Origin: an uncultured Glaciecola sp.
GTDB lineage: Bacteria; Pseudomonadota; Gammaproteobacteria; Enterobacterales; Alteromonadaceae
NCBI RefSeq assembly: GCF_937770335.1
Contig: NZ_CALJHY010000003.1
Span: forward strand, 310,001 to 374,000
Direction: 5' to 3'
Length of the DNA stretch: 64,000 nucleotides
Below the pieces are notes generated by a model. That model was not told where the DNA came from and made no database searches. It saw only the letters and a list, made by a program, of their open reading frames with translations. The translations under genes were made by a program, and so were the position numbers. Of the stretch, positions 1 to 8,055 are shown in pieces (within the stretch, counting starts at the first letter, position 1; each line of letters starts with the position of its first letter).

Positions 1-444
1 CCATGGGGCGTTTTGATTCTTTTTGGTGGTGGCTTAAGTTTGGCCTCAGCGGTATCGTCAAGTGGTCTCGCAAGTTGGTTAGGTGGGCATTTATCTTATT
101 TAGATGTCTTTGGTATTTTTGCCCTCGTTATTGCCGCTACCGCACTCGTTATTTTCTTAACTGAACTTACCAGTAACCTGGCAACAACAGCCACGTTTTT
201 GCCCGTTGTTGCCTCAGTGGCACTTGAATTAGGCGTTTCTCCCTTATTATTGTGTATTCCTATTACGTTAGCTGCGAGCTGTGCCTTTATGCTACCTGTT
301 GCCACAGCACCAAATGCCATAGTTTTTGCCTCAGGTTTAATAAAAATACCGCAAATGGTAAAAGCGGGCTTGATATTAAATATATGTGGGCTAATTATCC
401 TAAGTGCAATATCAGTGTGGTTAGCGCCCCTGGTTTTTAATTAG
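1..444 (+). CDS. SLC13/DASS-family anion:Na+ symporter, C-terminal part (5' truncated by window edge)
   Basis: The reading frame is open from base 1 and begins inside the protein with the segment PWGVLILFGGGLSLA, a characteristic late motif of SLC13/DASS (CitT/SdcS-type) dicarboxylate or sulfate transporters. About 147 residues remain. They are mostly hydrophobic and hold several membrane segments, including a TELTSNLATTAT stretch and a PVATAPNAIVFASG stretch. These match the second conserved Na+/substrate-binding hairpin of the family (SNT and TAPNA motifs). The N-terminal two thirds lie outside the window. The TTG at base 13 should not be taken as a start, because the frame and the homology continue upstream. 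The 3' end overlaps the convergent truC gene by 8 bp. The substrate cannot be told from this fragment. Confidence 0.88.
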   Translation, partial: PWGVLILFGGGLSLASAVSSSGLASWLGGHLSYLDVFGIFALVIAATALVIFLTELTSNLATTATFLPVVASVALELGVSPLLLCIPITLAASCAFMLPVATAPNAIVFASGLIKIPQMVKAGLILNICGLIILSAISVWLAPLVFN

Positions 445-1147
445 AAAACAGGTCAACTACGGCTTGAAAATCATTTTCTAAAGCCGTTTCACACATCATT
501 GGCTGTTGTGTTATCGGGTGCATAAAGCTTAATTTAGTAGCACATAAGGCCAACTTACTGAAATTCAAATGATCACGCGCAAACTGATTTTGTTTACCAT
601 CACCATGCGTCGTATCTCCAATTATGGGGTGGCTAATGTGACCCATATGCCGACGTAGTTGATGCTTACGGCCTGTTTTTGGAAGTAACTTTACCAGTGA
701 GAAGCGTGCCCCTGAATAGCGTCCAACCGGAATAGGTAATGACAACTCCGCTAATTTAAGCATATCTGTTTGCGCTTCTTGAGGTTCCTTATCCTGCTTC
801 GCTTTTTTGTCAGCAATGGGGTCGAGCTTCTCTTTAAGCGCATGGTCAATTGATATCTGCTGAGGCGCAAAGCCCCGTAACACCGCAATATATTCCTTTT
901 GAATGGTGTGTAACTCAAATTGCTGAGCAAGTAAACGCGCTACATCTGATGACAATGCAAACATGATAACGCCAGAAGTTGGCTTATCTAAGCGGTGCAC
1001 CGGATAAACATATTGGCCAATTTGATCGCGCAATATTTTCATCAAAAATTCCGTTTCATGTCTATCAATCATACTTTTGTGAACCAACATATTCGCTGGC
1101 TTGTGCACAACAACTAGATATTCGTCTCTATATAAAATGGTTAACAC
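437..1147 (-). CDS. truC: tRNA pseudouridine(65) synthase TruC
   Basis: This enzyme isomerises uridine 65 in the T-arm region of some tRNAs to pseudouridine and acts in the cytoplasm. The protein belongs to the RluA/TruC pseudouridine synthase family. The catalytic motif HRLDKPTSGV near residues 51-60 carries the nucleophilic Asp. Late in the protein RKHQLRRHMGHISHPIIGD followed by THGDGKQN is the signature that separates TruC from RluA, RluC and RluD. The length of 236 residues fits the compact single-domain form, with no S4 domain. The start gives the expected first strand (LTILYRDEYLVVVHKPANMLVH). It is convergent with the upstream transporter and overlaps it by 8 bp. Confidence 0.93.
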   Translation of the reverse strand: MLTILYRDEYLVVVHKPANMLVHKSMIDRHETEFLMKILRDQIGQYVYPVHRLDKPTSGVIMFALSSDVARLLAQQFELHTIQKEYIAVLRGFAPQQISIDHALKEKLDPIADKKAKQDKEPQEAQTDMLKLAELSLPIPVGRYSGARFSLVKLLPKTGRKHQLRRHMGHISHPIIGDTTHGDGKQNQFARDHLNFSKLALCATKLSFMHPITQQPMMCETALENDFQAVVDLFSN

Positions 1148-1316
1148 TGTGTTTTTTCCGTTATGTTCTATGCCTGTTCGCGCGACCTCAGTTTAACCCA
1201 ATACAAGTAAACTGTGAGGAAGTAAATGCGAATGCACACAGATAAATGCTTTTTTATTTCGCATTCGTTGGTACATTTTATCTATCTTGATACAATGCCT
1301 AGCAAATCGATAACCT

Positions 1317-2372
1317 ATGGCGCATATGACCGCTCAAACAATTGATACCATCAGCGAATTTATGCTGCATGCTGGCACCGACTATCGTGTTTACGATATG
1401 GGCCGTGGCATAGAGTCTATGGACTCGCAAAAATTCATTGAATTAGAAAACAATCAACTTCCCGCACCTTGCCCTCGCACAGGGCATGCATGGTTTGGCA
1501 TTGTTTTTTGGAATAAGAAAACCAGCCACGAACAGTATATTTGGTTTGTGAAGCTACCGATTGATGAACGTTCGTTGATTGTTCAAGCAGCCCGCAACCA
1601 GTTTCTTGAAGCTGTCGTCACTGCACTGGGTAGTGAATTGGAAAAAAATGCAGAGAAAGGCGGACAACTGCCTGAGAATCCGTTTGTTTTCACTCCATCG
1701 CAACAACAGCTAGCTGATTTTAACGCTATGATCCGACGTGATTTAGGCTTATCAACCCGCGAAGGCTTGAGCAAAGCCGTTGACTATCTTAAAAGCCCCA
1801 CGACCAATACGTGGCAAGACCTAGCACTGCAAGATATTGCTGATTTAGCAGCGCATATCAATCAGGATGACATTGCACTCGCCATTAATCAGAACTTGGC
1901 TACACTGCCAGTGCAAGTGCTCACGGCTTTATGCAGCAGCTTAGAAAACACCCGCTTTGAAGATGCTCTCACCGACCAGTTAATTGATTTTTTTGTCACT
2001 GCCCAATATGCAGAAACACAACATATGATCCTGCGAGGACTCAAGGGTAGCCAATCCACCAAAAAAGTATCAACGTTTATTGAAGCGCTACTTACTGAAG
2101 GACAACCCGACACTGAATGTTTAGTGATTATCGCAGCTAGACACTTTCGATTATTAGAAAATGAAGCACTATTAATTACATTTTGCTCAAAACTAATAGC
2201 ACACGACCCAAGCTATCAGTTGTTCAGAGGTATTTATTCAGACCTTGTGCAAGTACCTACAAGCAGAATTGGACTACTCAAATTAATGCGTAAAACTGAT
2301 TTACCAACCCCAATCGCTAATGCAATAGCGAGTTTATACCAGCAAGTTTCACAACCAAAGAGTGCCACTTAA
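1317..2372 (+). CDS. DUF3549 family protein
   Basis: A 351-residue soluble protein with no signal peptide or membrane segment. The N-terminal third (ISEFMLHAGTDYRVYDMGRGI, then CPRTGHAWFGIVFW) matches the DUF3549 family, found mainly in Shewanella, Alteromonas, Vibrio and relatives. No biochemical function is established. The C-terminal half is helical and repeat-like, resembling a HEAT-type solenoid, but this is only inferred from the leucine/alanine pattern. Translation may start at either of two ATG codons nine bases apart (MAHM). It is translationally coupled to the next gene, whose ATG overlaps this stop by one base. The two probably form a two-gene operon. Confidence 0.8.
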   Translation: MAHMTAQTIDTISEFMLHAGTDYRVYDMGRGIESMDSQKFIELENNQLPAPCPRTGHAWFGIVFWNKKTSHEQYIWFVKLPIDERSLIVQAARNQFLEAVVTALGSELEKNAEKGGQLPENPFVFTPSQQQLADFNAMIRRDLGLSTREGLSKAVDYLKSPTTNTWQDLALQDIADLAAHINQDDIALAINQNLATLPVQVLTALCSSLENTRFEDALTDQLIDFFVTAQYAETQHMILRGLKGSQSTKKVSTFIEALLTEGQPDTECLVIIAARHFRLLENEALLITFCSKLIAHDPSYQLFRGIYSDLVQVPTSRIGLLKLMRKTDLPTPIANAIASLYQQVSQPKSAT

Positions 2373-2677
2373 TGACATTAGGTTCGTTAGTTATACTGCT
2401 CAGTATTGCGTTAATTGCCTTTCAATTCTGGCGTTTACGCGGCATTGGCGAATTTAGTATCCAGTACGCCAATCAATACTGTGAAAAACAAAATCTACAG
2501 TTTTTATCTTTGGCTCGACGTTCTACCCGAATTTCTGCGCACAGAGGAAAGCTTGATTGGAAAATCATATATCAATTGGAGTTCAGCAGCAGCGGCTCTG
2601 ATGCTTACATTGGCACGATGACCAGCTTTGGTAATTCAGTTATTGAGATGAACTTACCCGCATATAAAATCGATTAG
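2372..2677 (+). CDS. DUF3301 family membrane-anchored protein
   Basis: A 101-residue protein with one N-terminal membrane segment (roughly residues 4-21) followed by FQFWRLRGIGEFSIQYANQYCE, the typical start of DUF3301. The rest is a small soluble, beta-rich domain (ISAHRGKLDWKIIYQLEFS) that probably faces the cytoplasm. DUF3301 usually follows DUF3549 in gammaproteobacteria, and the overlapping stop/start (TAATG) supports joint expression. The function is unknown. No dedicated terminator on its own strand is obvious. The strong hairpin downstream has its longer T-run on the opposite strand. Confidence 0.82.
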   Translation: MTLGSLVILLSIALIAFQFWRLRGIGEFSIQYANQYCEKQNLQFLSLARRSTRISAHRGKLDWKIIYQLEFSSSGSDAYIGTMTSFGNSVIEMNLPAYKID

Positions 2678-2741
2678 TCATCATGGTGGAGCGCCACTAT
2701 TATCAGTAACGCAGATTCAGCCATCTATTTAGTGTCTAGAA

Positions 2742-3052
2742 TAAAAAAGCAGAAACATCCTGTTTCTGCTTTTCTAATATTTCGAGCATCCCTCTCAGCG
2801 TTCCGTTGCTAAACTATCACCCTTATAAATCCCTTACGTCCCTTTCCATTTTCTCCCACTCTTCCTAAGTAGGCAACACTCCATGTGTAGGTCCCTTTTC
2901 CCTGATTCCGTTATTAATGCAAATCCTTTATGCAAAAATTCTTCTTCCTGAAGTTGTCCTTTGTCTTCCCTACCCTGTGAGCTTCATCCTGAAACCTTCC
3001 ATCACCTTGACCAATTTCTTCCTGAAGGTGTCTCCTTAAGGTGAGATGACTA
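2742..3052 (-). ncRNA. CsrB/RsmZ-like CsrA-sequestering regulatory RNA
   Basis: Read on the minus strand, this stretch of about 310 nt contains 20 GGA triplets, many as AGGA, AGGGA or CAGGAAG, against about 5 expected by chance. It ends in a perfect 13-bp hairpin whose 3-nt loop is itself GGA, followed by a T-run. Dense GGA motifs in hairpin loops plus such a terminator are the hallmarks of the CsrB/CsrC/RsmY/RsmZ RNAs, which titrate the translational regulator CsrA. A GacA/UvrY-type operator lies about 170 bp upstream of the likely transcription start, the usual distance for this class. No convincing protein is encoded. The 5' end is inferred from a -10-like sequence and could be off by 10-20 nt. 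Identification is by sequence features only. Confidence 0.85.
2745..2773 (-). terminator. Rho-independent terminator of the CsrB-like RNA
   Basis: Perfect 13-bp inverted repeat (arms 2745-2757 and 2761-2773) with a 3-nt loop that reads GGA on the minus strand, followed on that strand by TTTTTTATT. The T-run is shorter on the plus strand, so the main direction is minus. It may also stop read-through from the DUF3549/DUF3301 operon. Confidence 0.88.
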
Positions 3053-3064
3053 TACCAAAGTATA
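3049..3064 (-). promoter_or_regulatory. Candidate -10 region of the CsrB-like RNA promoter
   Basis: On the minus strand two overlapping -10-like hexamers occur, TATACT (3064-3059) and TATAGT (3054-3049), just before the GGA-rich region begins. No good -35 hexamer is present at the right distance. That is usual for promoters depending on an activator such as GacA/UvrY. The choice between the two hexamers cannot be made by eye. Confidence 0.45.
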
Positions 3065-3211
3065 ATTTTTTTAATATAGATGAAATTTTTTTTATTCTTT
3101 TCCGGTCCGTTGCTTTTCAAGTGCACAGATTAATTTAACGTTGTTTTAATTAGATTTTTTGAAAACAAGGAAGAAAATTCATGTGAACAAAGTCACTTAT
3201 GCTCACACGTT

Positions 3212-3229
3212 TGTACGACATCTCTTACA
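3212..3229 (-). promoter_or_regulatory. GacA/UvrY-type upstream activating site
   Basis: The minus strand reads TGTAAG, then AGATGT, then CGTACA. This is 11 of 12 matches to the GacA box TGTAAG-N6-CTTACA, and it lies 150-180 bp upstream of the inferred start of the CsrB-like RNA. In Pseudomonas, Vibrio and Escherichia such sites bind the GacA/VarA/UvrY response regulator and drive transcription of CsrA-titrating RNAs. The site is squeezed between the 3' end of the neighbouring acetyltransferase gene and the RNA. Confidence 0.75.
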
Positions 3230-3243
3230 AAAACAATCCTATT

Positions 3244-3888
3244 TTAGCTATCGAGCTTTTTTCTAAACATCACTTTGCCCGTAATATGACCTACTTCTAA
3301 GTCTTTAACGAGTTCAAAGTGCGCGTCCACAAAGAATGATAAACACTTTGGCAACGTAACAAACACACCGACGCCTTCGGTTTTATTATCTTCTTGCAAT
3401 AAGCCAATAATCCCGCGCATCAGTATGTTGCCTAAACCGATGTCTTGGTGATCGGGGTGTACACCAATAAATGACAACATGTGGTAATCTTTTGCGGGTA
3501 TGCACTCTCTTACTTTTTCTTCTTTGGAAATCATTTGCTTGGTGCCAAGAAAGCCAGCAGTGAGTAACATTTTCAAGCGCCAATGCCAGTACCTGCCTGC
3601 ACCAAAAGCGGCATCCGGACTAATTAAACAAGCCACGGCCAATAGTCGACCTTGCTCAAACAATCCGATCATAGGCTGCTTGGCATCCCAAAAAGCATTG
3701 AGTTCTTCTCTTATAGCTGACCGTAATCGGCTTTCATAACCTTCTCGATCAATCTGAAAAATGTCATTAAAAAGAGGGTCGTCAAAATAGGCGTTGTACA
3801 AAATAGACGCAGCAATTTTTAAGTCATCCGCGCCTAAATAAACGGCTCTAATATCGTTAATATTAGGTTGATATGTAGCTGTACTCAT
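3244..3888 (-). CDS. GNAT-family N-acetyltransferase
   Basis: A 214-residue soluble protein with the GNAT fold. The acetyl-CoA binding motif A is seen as LSFIGVHPDHQDIGLGNILM (about residues 139-158), with the expected Q/R-x-x-G-x-G/A pattern in the form QDIGLGN. The final strand (HFELVKDLEVGHITGKVMFRK) is also typical. The substrate is unknown; the family acylates small amines, antibiotics or protein termini. The ATG is preceded by AAGGA at about 8 nt. It stands alone on the minus strand, with its stop only about 15 bp from the GacA-type site, so the stop may fall in the same transcriptional region. It is unlikely to be the missing PseH of the polysaccharide locus, because it is about 30 kb away and poorly matched. 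Confidence 0.8.
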   Translation of the reverse strand: MSTATYQPNINDIRAVYLGADDLKIAASILYNAYFDDPLFNDIFQIDREGYESRLRSAIREELNAFWDAKQPMIGLFEQGRLLAVACLISPDAAFGAGRYWHWRLKMLLTAGFLGTKQMISKEEKVRECIPAKDYHMLSFIGVHPDHQDIGLGNILMRGIIGLLQEDNKTEGVGVFVTLPKCLSFFVDAHFELVKDLEVGHITGKVMFRKKLDS

Positions 3889-4000
3889 AAGGTATTCCTT
3901 GTTGCAATGCCTACACCATAAAACATTCTCACGAATACGCTAACATTTTTTTAACAATAACGTTTGATCTAGGGCAAAGTTATGCCATTAAAACGACTGA

Positions 4001-4378
4001 TTAAAGATACTTGGACAACGAAAAATCACCCCAGCCAACAAGTTCGTTATTAATAAATACCAAGGGCGTGCATTCGTTTTTGGTGGTACTACCATCATCG
4101 TCAACTCGCTGAGTTCTGTAGTAAAGTACTTGGACTGCGTCACCGTCGCTGCTGACCATTTCATTAAAGTCTGCAACTCCCAATTTATCGACCACTGAAC
4201 TTTTCGACATACCTAGGCTGGCGTCAGCAATAAATTGTCTATTTTTCGCTTCATGTTTTTCCCAATTGGCAGCGCTGGACACGTGATAACCATCTTCATA
4301 GTTATCATCAATTGAAATAACGCAACCACTGAGCAATACCGTGCCCGCGAGAAGAGAGGTAAGTAAGAGTGCTTTCAT
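4001..4378 (-). CDS. DUF3192 family lipoprotein
   Basis: A 125-residue protein with a lipoprotein signal peptide (basic start, hydrophobic core, lipobox LLSGC with the modified Cys at about residue 19). The mature part contains IADASLGMSKSSVVDKLG, a BamE/SmpA-like helix pattern. It then has VLYYRTQRVDDDGSTTKNEC and TPLVFINNELVGWGD, which are distinctive for DUF3192. The role is unknown; the family is placed near SmpA/OmlA-type envelope lipoproteins. An AAGGAATATAA stretch immediately upstream provides the ribosome site. It is a single gene. Confidence 0.82.
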   Translation of the reverse strand: MKALLLTSLLAGTVLLSGCVISIDDNYEDGYHVSSAANWEKHEAKNRQFIADASLGMSKSSVVDKLGVADFNEMVSSDGDAVQVLYYRTQRVDDDGSTTKNECTPLVFINNELVGWGDFSLSKYL

Positions 4379-4573
4379 TTATATTCCTTATTATTAGTTA
4401 ATTAGTCAGCTTTTATGGATGTTATAAACAAATTTCAGACCAACAATGAAATAGTTAATATTATCAATACGTTAAACCAAAAAAACGAAACTCAAGCAGA
4501 ATAAGCACTTTTCATTACCCTAAACTTTGGTCAGAATAGCTAACAAGTGAGTGGATTAATTAAATGAGATGAA

Positions 4574-4885
4574 ATGAATACCGAATTACAGCAAGTTGTG
4601 AATGTGTGCATCGCATTGGACGAAGCAGGCAAGAAGCCCAGCGTCGGTATGTTAAGAGCCAAACTGTTATCACCCTTACCTATTCCTACCATTATAAAAG
4701 GCTTGAGCTATTGGAAAGAAAATAAAGCGACGGTAAAAACACAACAGATAGCAAAACCAACACCGCCACCTGCAAGTTTAGGCAACGATTTGGCTATACG
4801 AGTGACTCAATTAGAAAATGACGTAGTAACGCTAAAAAACGAACTTAAAACGTTACAACAACGTTTCGTGGGCGAAGGGTCTTAA
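4574..4885 (+). CDS. Small conserved hypothetical protein with HTH-like N-terminus and C-terminal coiled coil
   Basis: A 103-residue protein with two parts. Residues 1-50 (IALDEAGKKPSVGMLRAKL then PLPIPTIIKGLSYWKEN) have the spacing of a helix-turn-helix similar to KfrA-type DNA-binding domains. After a Pro-rich linker (TPPPAS), residues 72-98 form heptads (IRVTQLENDVVTLKNELKTL) expected of a dimerising coiled coil. A small DNA-binding role is therefore possible but is inference only. It is convergent with syd and overlaps its 3' end by 41 bp, which is unusual but compatible with both being real, since both proteins look conserved. Confidence 0.6.
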   Translation: MNTELQQVVNVCIALDEAGKKPSVGMLRAKLLSPLPIPTIIKGLSYWKENKATVKTQQIAKPTPPPASLGNDLAIRVTQLENDVVTLKNELKTLQQRFVGEGS

Positions 4886-5426
4886 CAAAGCCAGCAATAT
4901 CATCAGCCAGCACTTCTGTGGGTACTTTACCTACTTGCTCTAACATGACATTGCCGCTTGCAACATCAACGCTGATGATAAAGTCATCTTGGTCGGTGGT
5001 AGCAAAAAAGAGCGTTTCTGGTTGTTTTAAACGACGTTTCATCAATACATGTGAAATGAGATTTTTTTGCAGCCTTTCAAAATCATCTTGGTTCCAAGCT
5101 TGTAAAATATCAAGATCACCGCGTTCTGTTGTCGCAGGTAAGTCATGGCTATAATAACGGCAGAACAAGTCCTCTAACTGTGGATGAATGTCAATTTCTA
5201 AGGCCTTAGCCAAATCGCCCAAATGCGAACTAGCAGGCTGTAATTGAGGACGCCACGCCATTTGTTCACCACTGGTGACATCAGTTAACTGCACTTCACT
5301 AAATAATAAGCAGGGTGACAGCCAGTCGGTATCAAACTCAGTAAATAATTGTCTTTTGTCATCCCCGGCTAGGTCTATGTATGAGTTAATAAATGAGTCT
5401 AGGTTTTCAACAAGCGAGTTTGACAT
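4845..5426 (-). CDS. syd: SecY-interacting protein Syd
   Basis: Syd binds the cytoplasmic face of SecY and is thought to proofread the SecYEG translocon. The 193-residue protein matches the family along its length. Recognisable stretches are WLSPCLLF, the WRPQLQ region, DIHPQLEDLFCRYYSHDLPA, and a C-terminal beta-rich part (FFATTDQDDFIISVDVASGNV). The ATG giving MSNSLVENL is preferred, since E. coli Syd is about 181 residues and the upstream in-frame TTG lacks a ribosome site. It overlaps the convergent small gene by 41 bp. It is divergent from queF, with a near-palindrome in the shared upstream region. Confidence 0.88.
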   Translation of the reverse strand: MSNSLVENLDSFINSYIDLAGDDKRQLFTEFDTDWLSPCLLFSEVQLTDVTSGEQMAWRPQLQPASSHLGDLAKALEIDIHPQLEDLFCRYYSHDLPATTERGDLDILQAWNQDDFERLQKNLISHVLMKRRLKQPETLFFATTDQDDFIISVDVASGNVMLEQVGKVPTEVLADDIAGFVKTLRPRNVVVTF

Positions 5427-5472
5427 AAATTTATGCGCCTTTAGAGGGGAATCATAGTACAAATTGACAAGC

Positions 5473-5490
5473 CAATTGATACATCAATTG
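5473..5490. repeat. Perfect 8-bp inverted repeat between syd and queF
   Basis: CAATTGAT, a 2-nt spacer (AC), then ATCAATTG. It lies about 50 bp upstream of the syd start, between divergent genes, where an operator would be expected. No regulator is recognised and there is no T-run, so it is not a terminator. Confidence 0.4.
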
Positions 5491-5705
5491 AAGTGCAAAT
5501 TACAGCGTAATTTTAGACCTCAACATTAAATTTCAACGTTTTGATTGACTAGATGTGCCGGCCTAAGGCGAAACATGATAAATTAGCCGCTTAGTGAAGT
5601 ATAGCGTTGATTAAAAGCCTCGCCATTATTGTTTTTTTTACTGAACCATTTTTGGATTCATAAGTTCCATAAAAATTTTATTTTAGATGCCCACAGGAGA
5701 CATCA

Positions 5706-6530
5706 TTGGACCATTTATCGCTTGGCAAAAAAGTTGAATACGCCAAAGAGTACGACAACAGCTTATTGCAACCTGTGCCACGTTCATTAAGCCGCGACAG
5801 CGTAAATCTACCCGAGCAACTGCCGTTTCATGGCAGCGATATTTGGAATGGTTATGAGTTGTCATGGCTAAATACCAAAGGCAAACCACAGGTCGCTATT
5901 TTGCGTTGCGAAGTGCCAATTACGTCACCTAACTTAATTGAATCAAAGTCATTCAAACTCTACTTAAATAGTTTGAATCAAAGCCAATTTGCCAATGTGG
6001 ATGACTTAACCCAAGTATTGAGTAGCGATCTGAGCAACTGTGCAGGTGAGAATGTGACCGTGCATGTGATACCTTCAACGCAGTTCGATGGCATTCAGTT
6101 TGGTCATTTTTCAGGAACGTGTATTGATGATTTAGACATAGAAATTGATGATTTTGATATTACGCCTGAGCTTCTAACGTTAAACCCAAGCTCAAAAACT
6201 GAACCCGCTTGCGCAGAAACATTGGTGAGTCACTTATTAAAATCAAATTGTTTAATTACTAATCAACCTGATTGGGGTAGTATTTTAATAAAGTACGAGG
6301 GCAGCCAGATATCTCACGAAGGATTGTTGCGTTACTTAATTTCGTTTAGACAACACAACGAGTTTCATGAGCAATGTGTGGAACGTATTTTTTATGATAT
6401 TTTGCAGCAGTGCAAGCCACAAAAGCTGACTGTTTATGCAAGGTATACCCGCCGAGGCGGACTGGATATCAACCCATTTCGTTCCAACTTCGAAGCGCCC
6501 TACCAGGACGCAAGGTTAGCCCGACAGTAA
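5706..6530 (+). CDS. queF: NADPH-dependent 7-cyano-7-deazaguanine reductase QueF
   Basis: QueF reduces the nitrile preQ0 to the amine preQ1 with two NADPH, a step in queuosine synthesis for tRNA wobble positions. It is the long, bimodular form (about 274 residues). The N-terminal half holds [12 protein letters not shown] and the NADPH-binding [11 protein letters not shown] motif. The C-terminal half holds [14 protein letters not shown] with the catalytic Cys at about residue 182, followed by the [16 protein letters not shown] motif. Translation appears to start at TTG, with AGGAGA 5 nt upstream. An upstream ATG is out of frame. The next gene (a diguanylate cyclase) begins 10 bp after the stop. 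Confidence 0.93.
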   Translation: MDHLSLGKKVEYAKEYDNSLLQPVPRSLSRDSVNLPEQLPFHGSDIWNGYELSWLNTKGKPQVAILRCEVPITSPNLIESKSFKLYLNSLNQSQFANVDDLTQVLSSDLSNCAGENVTVHVIPSTQFDGIQFGHFSGTCIDDLDIEIDDFDITPELLTLNPSSKTEPACAETLVSHLLKSNCLITNQPDWGSILIKYEGSQISHEGLLRYLISFRQHNEFHEQCVERIFYDILQQCKPQKLTVYARYTRRGGLDINPFRSNFEAPYQDARLARQ

Positions 6531-6540
6531 GGTAAATAGC

Positions 6541-8055
6541 ATGACAGGAGTTTCGCCTCAAAAACAATTAATGAATGCGCGTCAGTATTTAGACAAACTA
6601 TCAATATTCATTGTTAACATGGCAAACTTTTATAAAGGGGCAAATCCGACTTTCGATCAAGAGCTTGTGATGCTCAAAAAGCAGTTGTCTGACAAGCCCG
6701 ATTATGACGCTGCTACAGTAATAATTGGTAAACTTAATGCGGTTATAAACAAAGACACGAAGATTTTTAGACAACGCAACCTCGATTCAGTGTCGAACTT
6801 ACAAAAAGCGTTGAAAAAGCTCACCAAAATCGAAAGTGTGTCCGGCGATATTAAAGCAGAGGTCAGCGAGTTTTTAATTTCATTGTCACCTGATAAAGAT
6901 GCTGTTATTGCCCCTCTTGCACAGTTCGAAAAAGCGCTAAGTTTGTATAACAAAGCATTACAAAACGAGGCGGTAGGCGATAAAAAAAATTCGCAAACAC
7001 TCGAGCAAACCTCACTACACAATACCATTACGCAAGAATTAAAAGAGCTGATTACCCCTTTTTATATTGCTAATAAAAGTGACCAGCACTTACAAGAGAT
7101 TTACCACAAACTCAATACTGGGCTAGATCATAAAGAGATACTCGAGTGTTGCTTAGTAATGATCCGCTTTGTAGTGCGTGATGTGGTTAAAGAGGCCAGC
7201 GCCACGAGCCGCTTGATCACTAATTTGCATAGATCACTGACGATGATTAACGATAATATTGAGACCACCATTGCCGTTTCTACAAAAGGTTTCGAAACGC
7301 GCGACCACTATAACAGTGCAATAAAAGAACAAATAATAGTAATGGAGTCGGTCGTTACGGATAGCCAACAGTTAACCGAACTGAAAGGGCAAGCGACGCA
7401 GCACCTCAATAAAATGCAAGCATCACTTGAAGCGGCGGGCGCAGCGGACCAAAAAGAACAAGTGGCAACTATTGCGCTGATGAAAAAAATGCAAGAACGG
7501 GTTGCAGCACTTGAATCTGAGGCAAGTACCTATAGAGAAAAGATCTATATGCAGCGCAAAGCAGCGTTGATGGACCAACTCACAAAACTACCCAATAGGA
7601 TCGCGTATGAAGAAAAAGCGCAATTTGAGGTTCAACAAGCTAAAAACAATGGCACACCATTGTGTATTGGCATAATAGATATTGATCATTTCAAAAAAAT
7701 TAATGACGCCTATGGCCATTCTGTTGGCGACAAAACGTTACAAGTTATTGCAAAGCATATTCGGCAATACTTACCTAAAGAGGACTTTATAGCGCGTTGG
7801 GGCGGTGAAGAGTTTGTCATGTTGCTGCCTAATAGCAGCGTAGAAGAAGCCTTTGCTAAAGTAGAAATTATGCGTGAAAAAATCTCGGCATTGCCTTTCA
7901 AATTCAAAGAACAGCGAGTTACCGTGACATTGTCTTGCGGTTTAAGCCATATTACTCAAGAAAGCACCCTCGAAGAAGCCTTCGAAAAAGCAGATTCGTT
8001 CCTTTTCAAAGCGAAAGACGCTGGACGAAATCAAACCATATTTAAGGATATTTAA
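6541..8055 (+). CDS. GGDEF-domain diguanylate cyclase with helical N-terminal sensor region
   Basis: The C-terminal domain (about residues 345-504) is a GGDEF domain with an intact active-site loop, RWGGEEFVML, at residues 419-428. It also has the upstream DIDHFKKINDAYGHSVGD metal/substrate motif, so cyclic-di-GMP synthesis from two GTP is expected. The allosteric I-site RxxD is not conserved: the Arg position is Pro (PKED), so product inhibition may be absent. The first 300 residues carry no membrane segment or signal peptide and are helical, ending in a long coiled coil (about 290-340) suited to dimerisation. It is coupled to the next gene: the stop and the ppnN ATG overlap by one base. Together with queF it looks like an operon. 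Confidence 0.9.
   Translation: MTGVSPQKQLMNARQYLDKLSIFIVNMANFYKGANPTFDQELVMLKKQLSDKPDYDAATVIIGKLNAVINKDTKIFRQRNLDSVSNLQKALKKLTKIESVSGDIKAEVSEFLISLSPDKDAVIAPLAQFEKALSLYNKALQNEAVGDKKNSQTLEQTSLHNTITQELKELITPFYIANKSDQHLQEIYHKLNTGLDHKEILECCLVMIRFVVRDVVKEASATSRLITNLHRSLTMINDNIETTIAVSTKGFETRDHYNSAIKEQIIVMESVVTDSQQLTELKGQATQHLNKMQASLEAAGAADQKEQVATIALMKKMQERVAALESEASTYREKIYMQRKAALMDQLTKLPNRIAYEEKAQFEVQQAKNNGTPLCIGIIDIDHFKKINDAYGHSVGDKTLQVIAKHIRQYLPKEDFIARWGGEEFVMLLPNSSVEEAFAKVEIMREKISALPFKFKEQRVTVTLSCGLSHITQESTLEEAFEKADSFLFKAKDAGRNQTIFKDI

Noticed and set aside
2914-3126. 70-codon open frame on the minus strand
   Set aside because: It lies inside the GGA-rich CsrB-like RNA and its promoter, has no family likeness or clear ribosome site, and is explained by the RNA.
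3244-3888. GNAT enzyme as the missing PseH
   Set aside because: It is about 30 kb from the pse genes, and the locus already has a formyltransferase at the expected position.
5427-5462. Longer start (TTG) for syd
   Set aside because: No ribosome site, and the added residues are absent from the family; the ATG at 5426 gives a normal Syd length.
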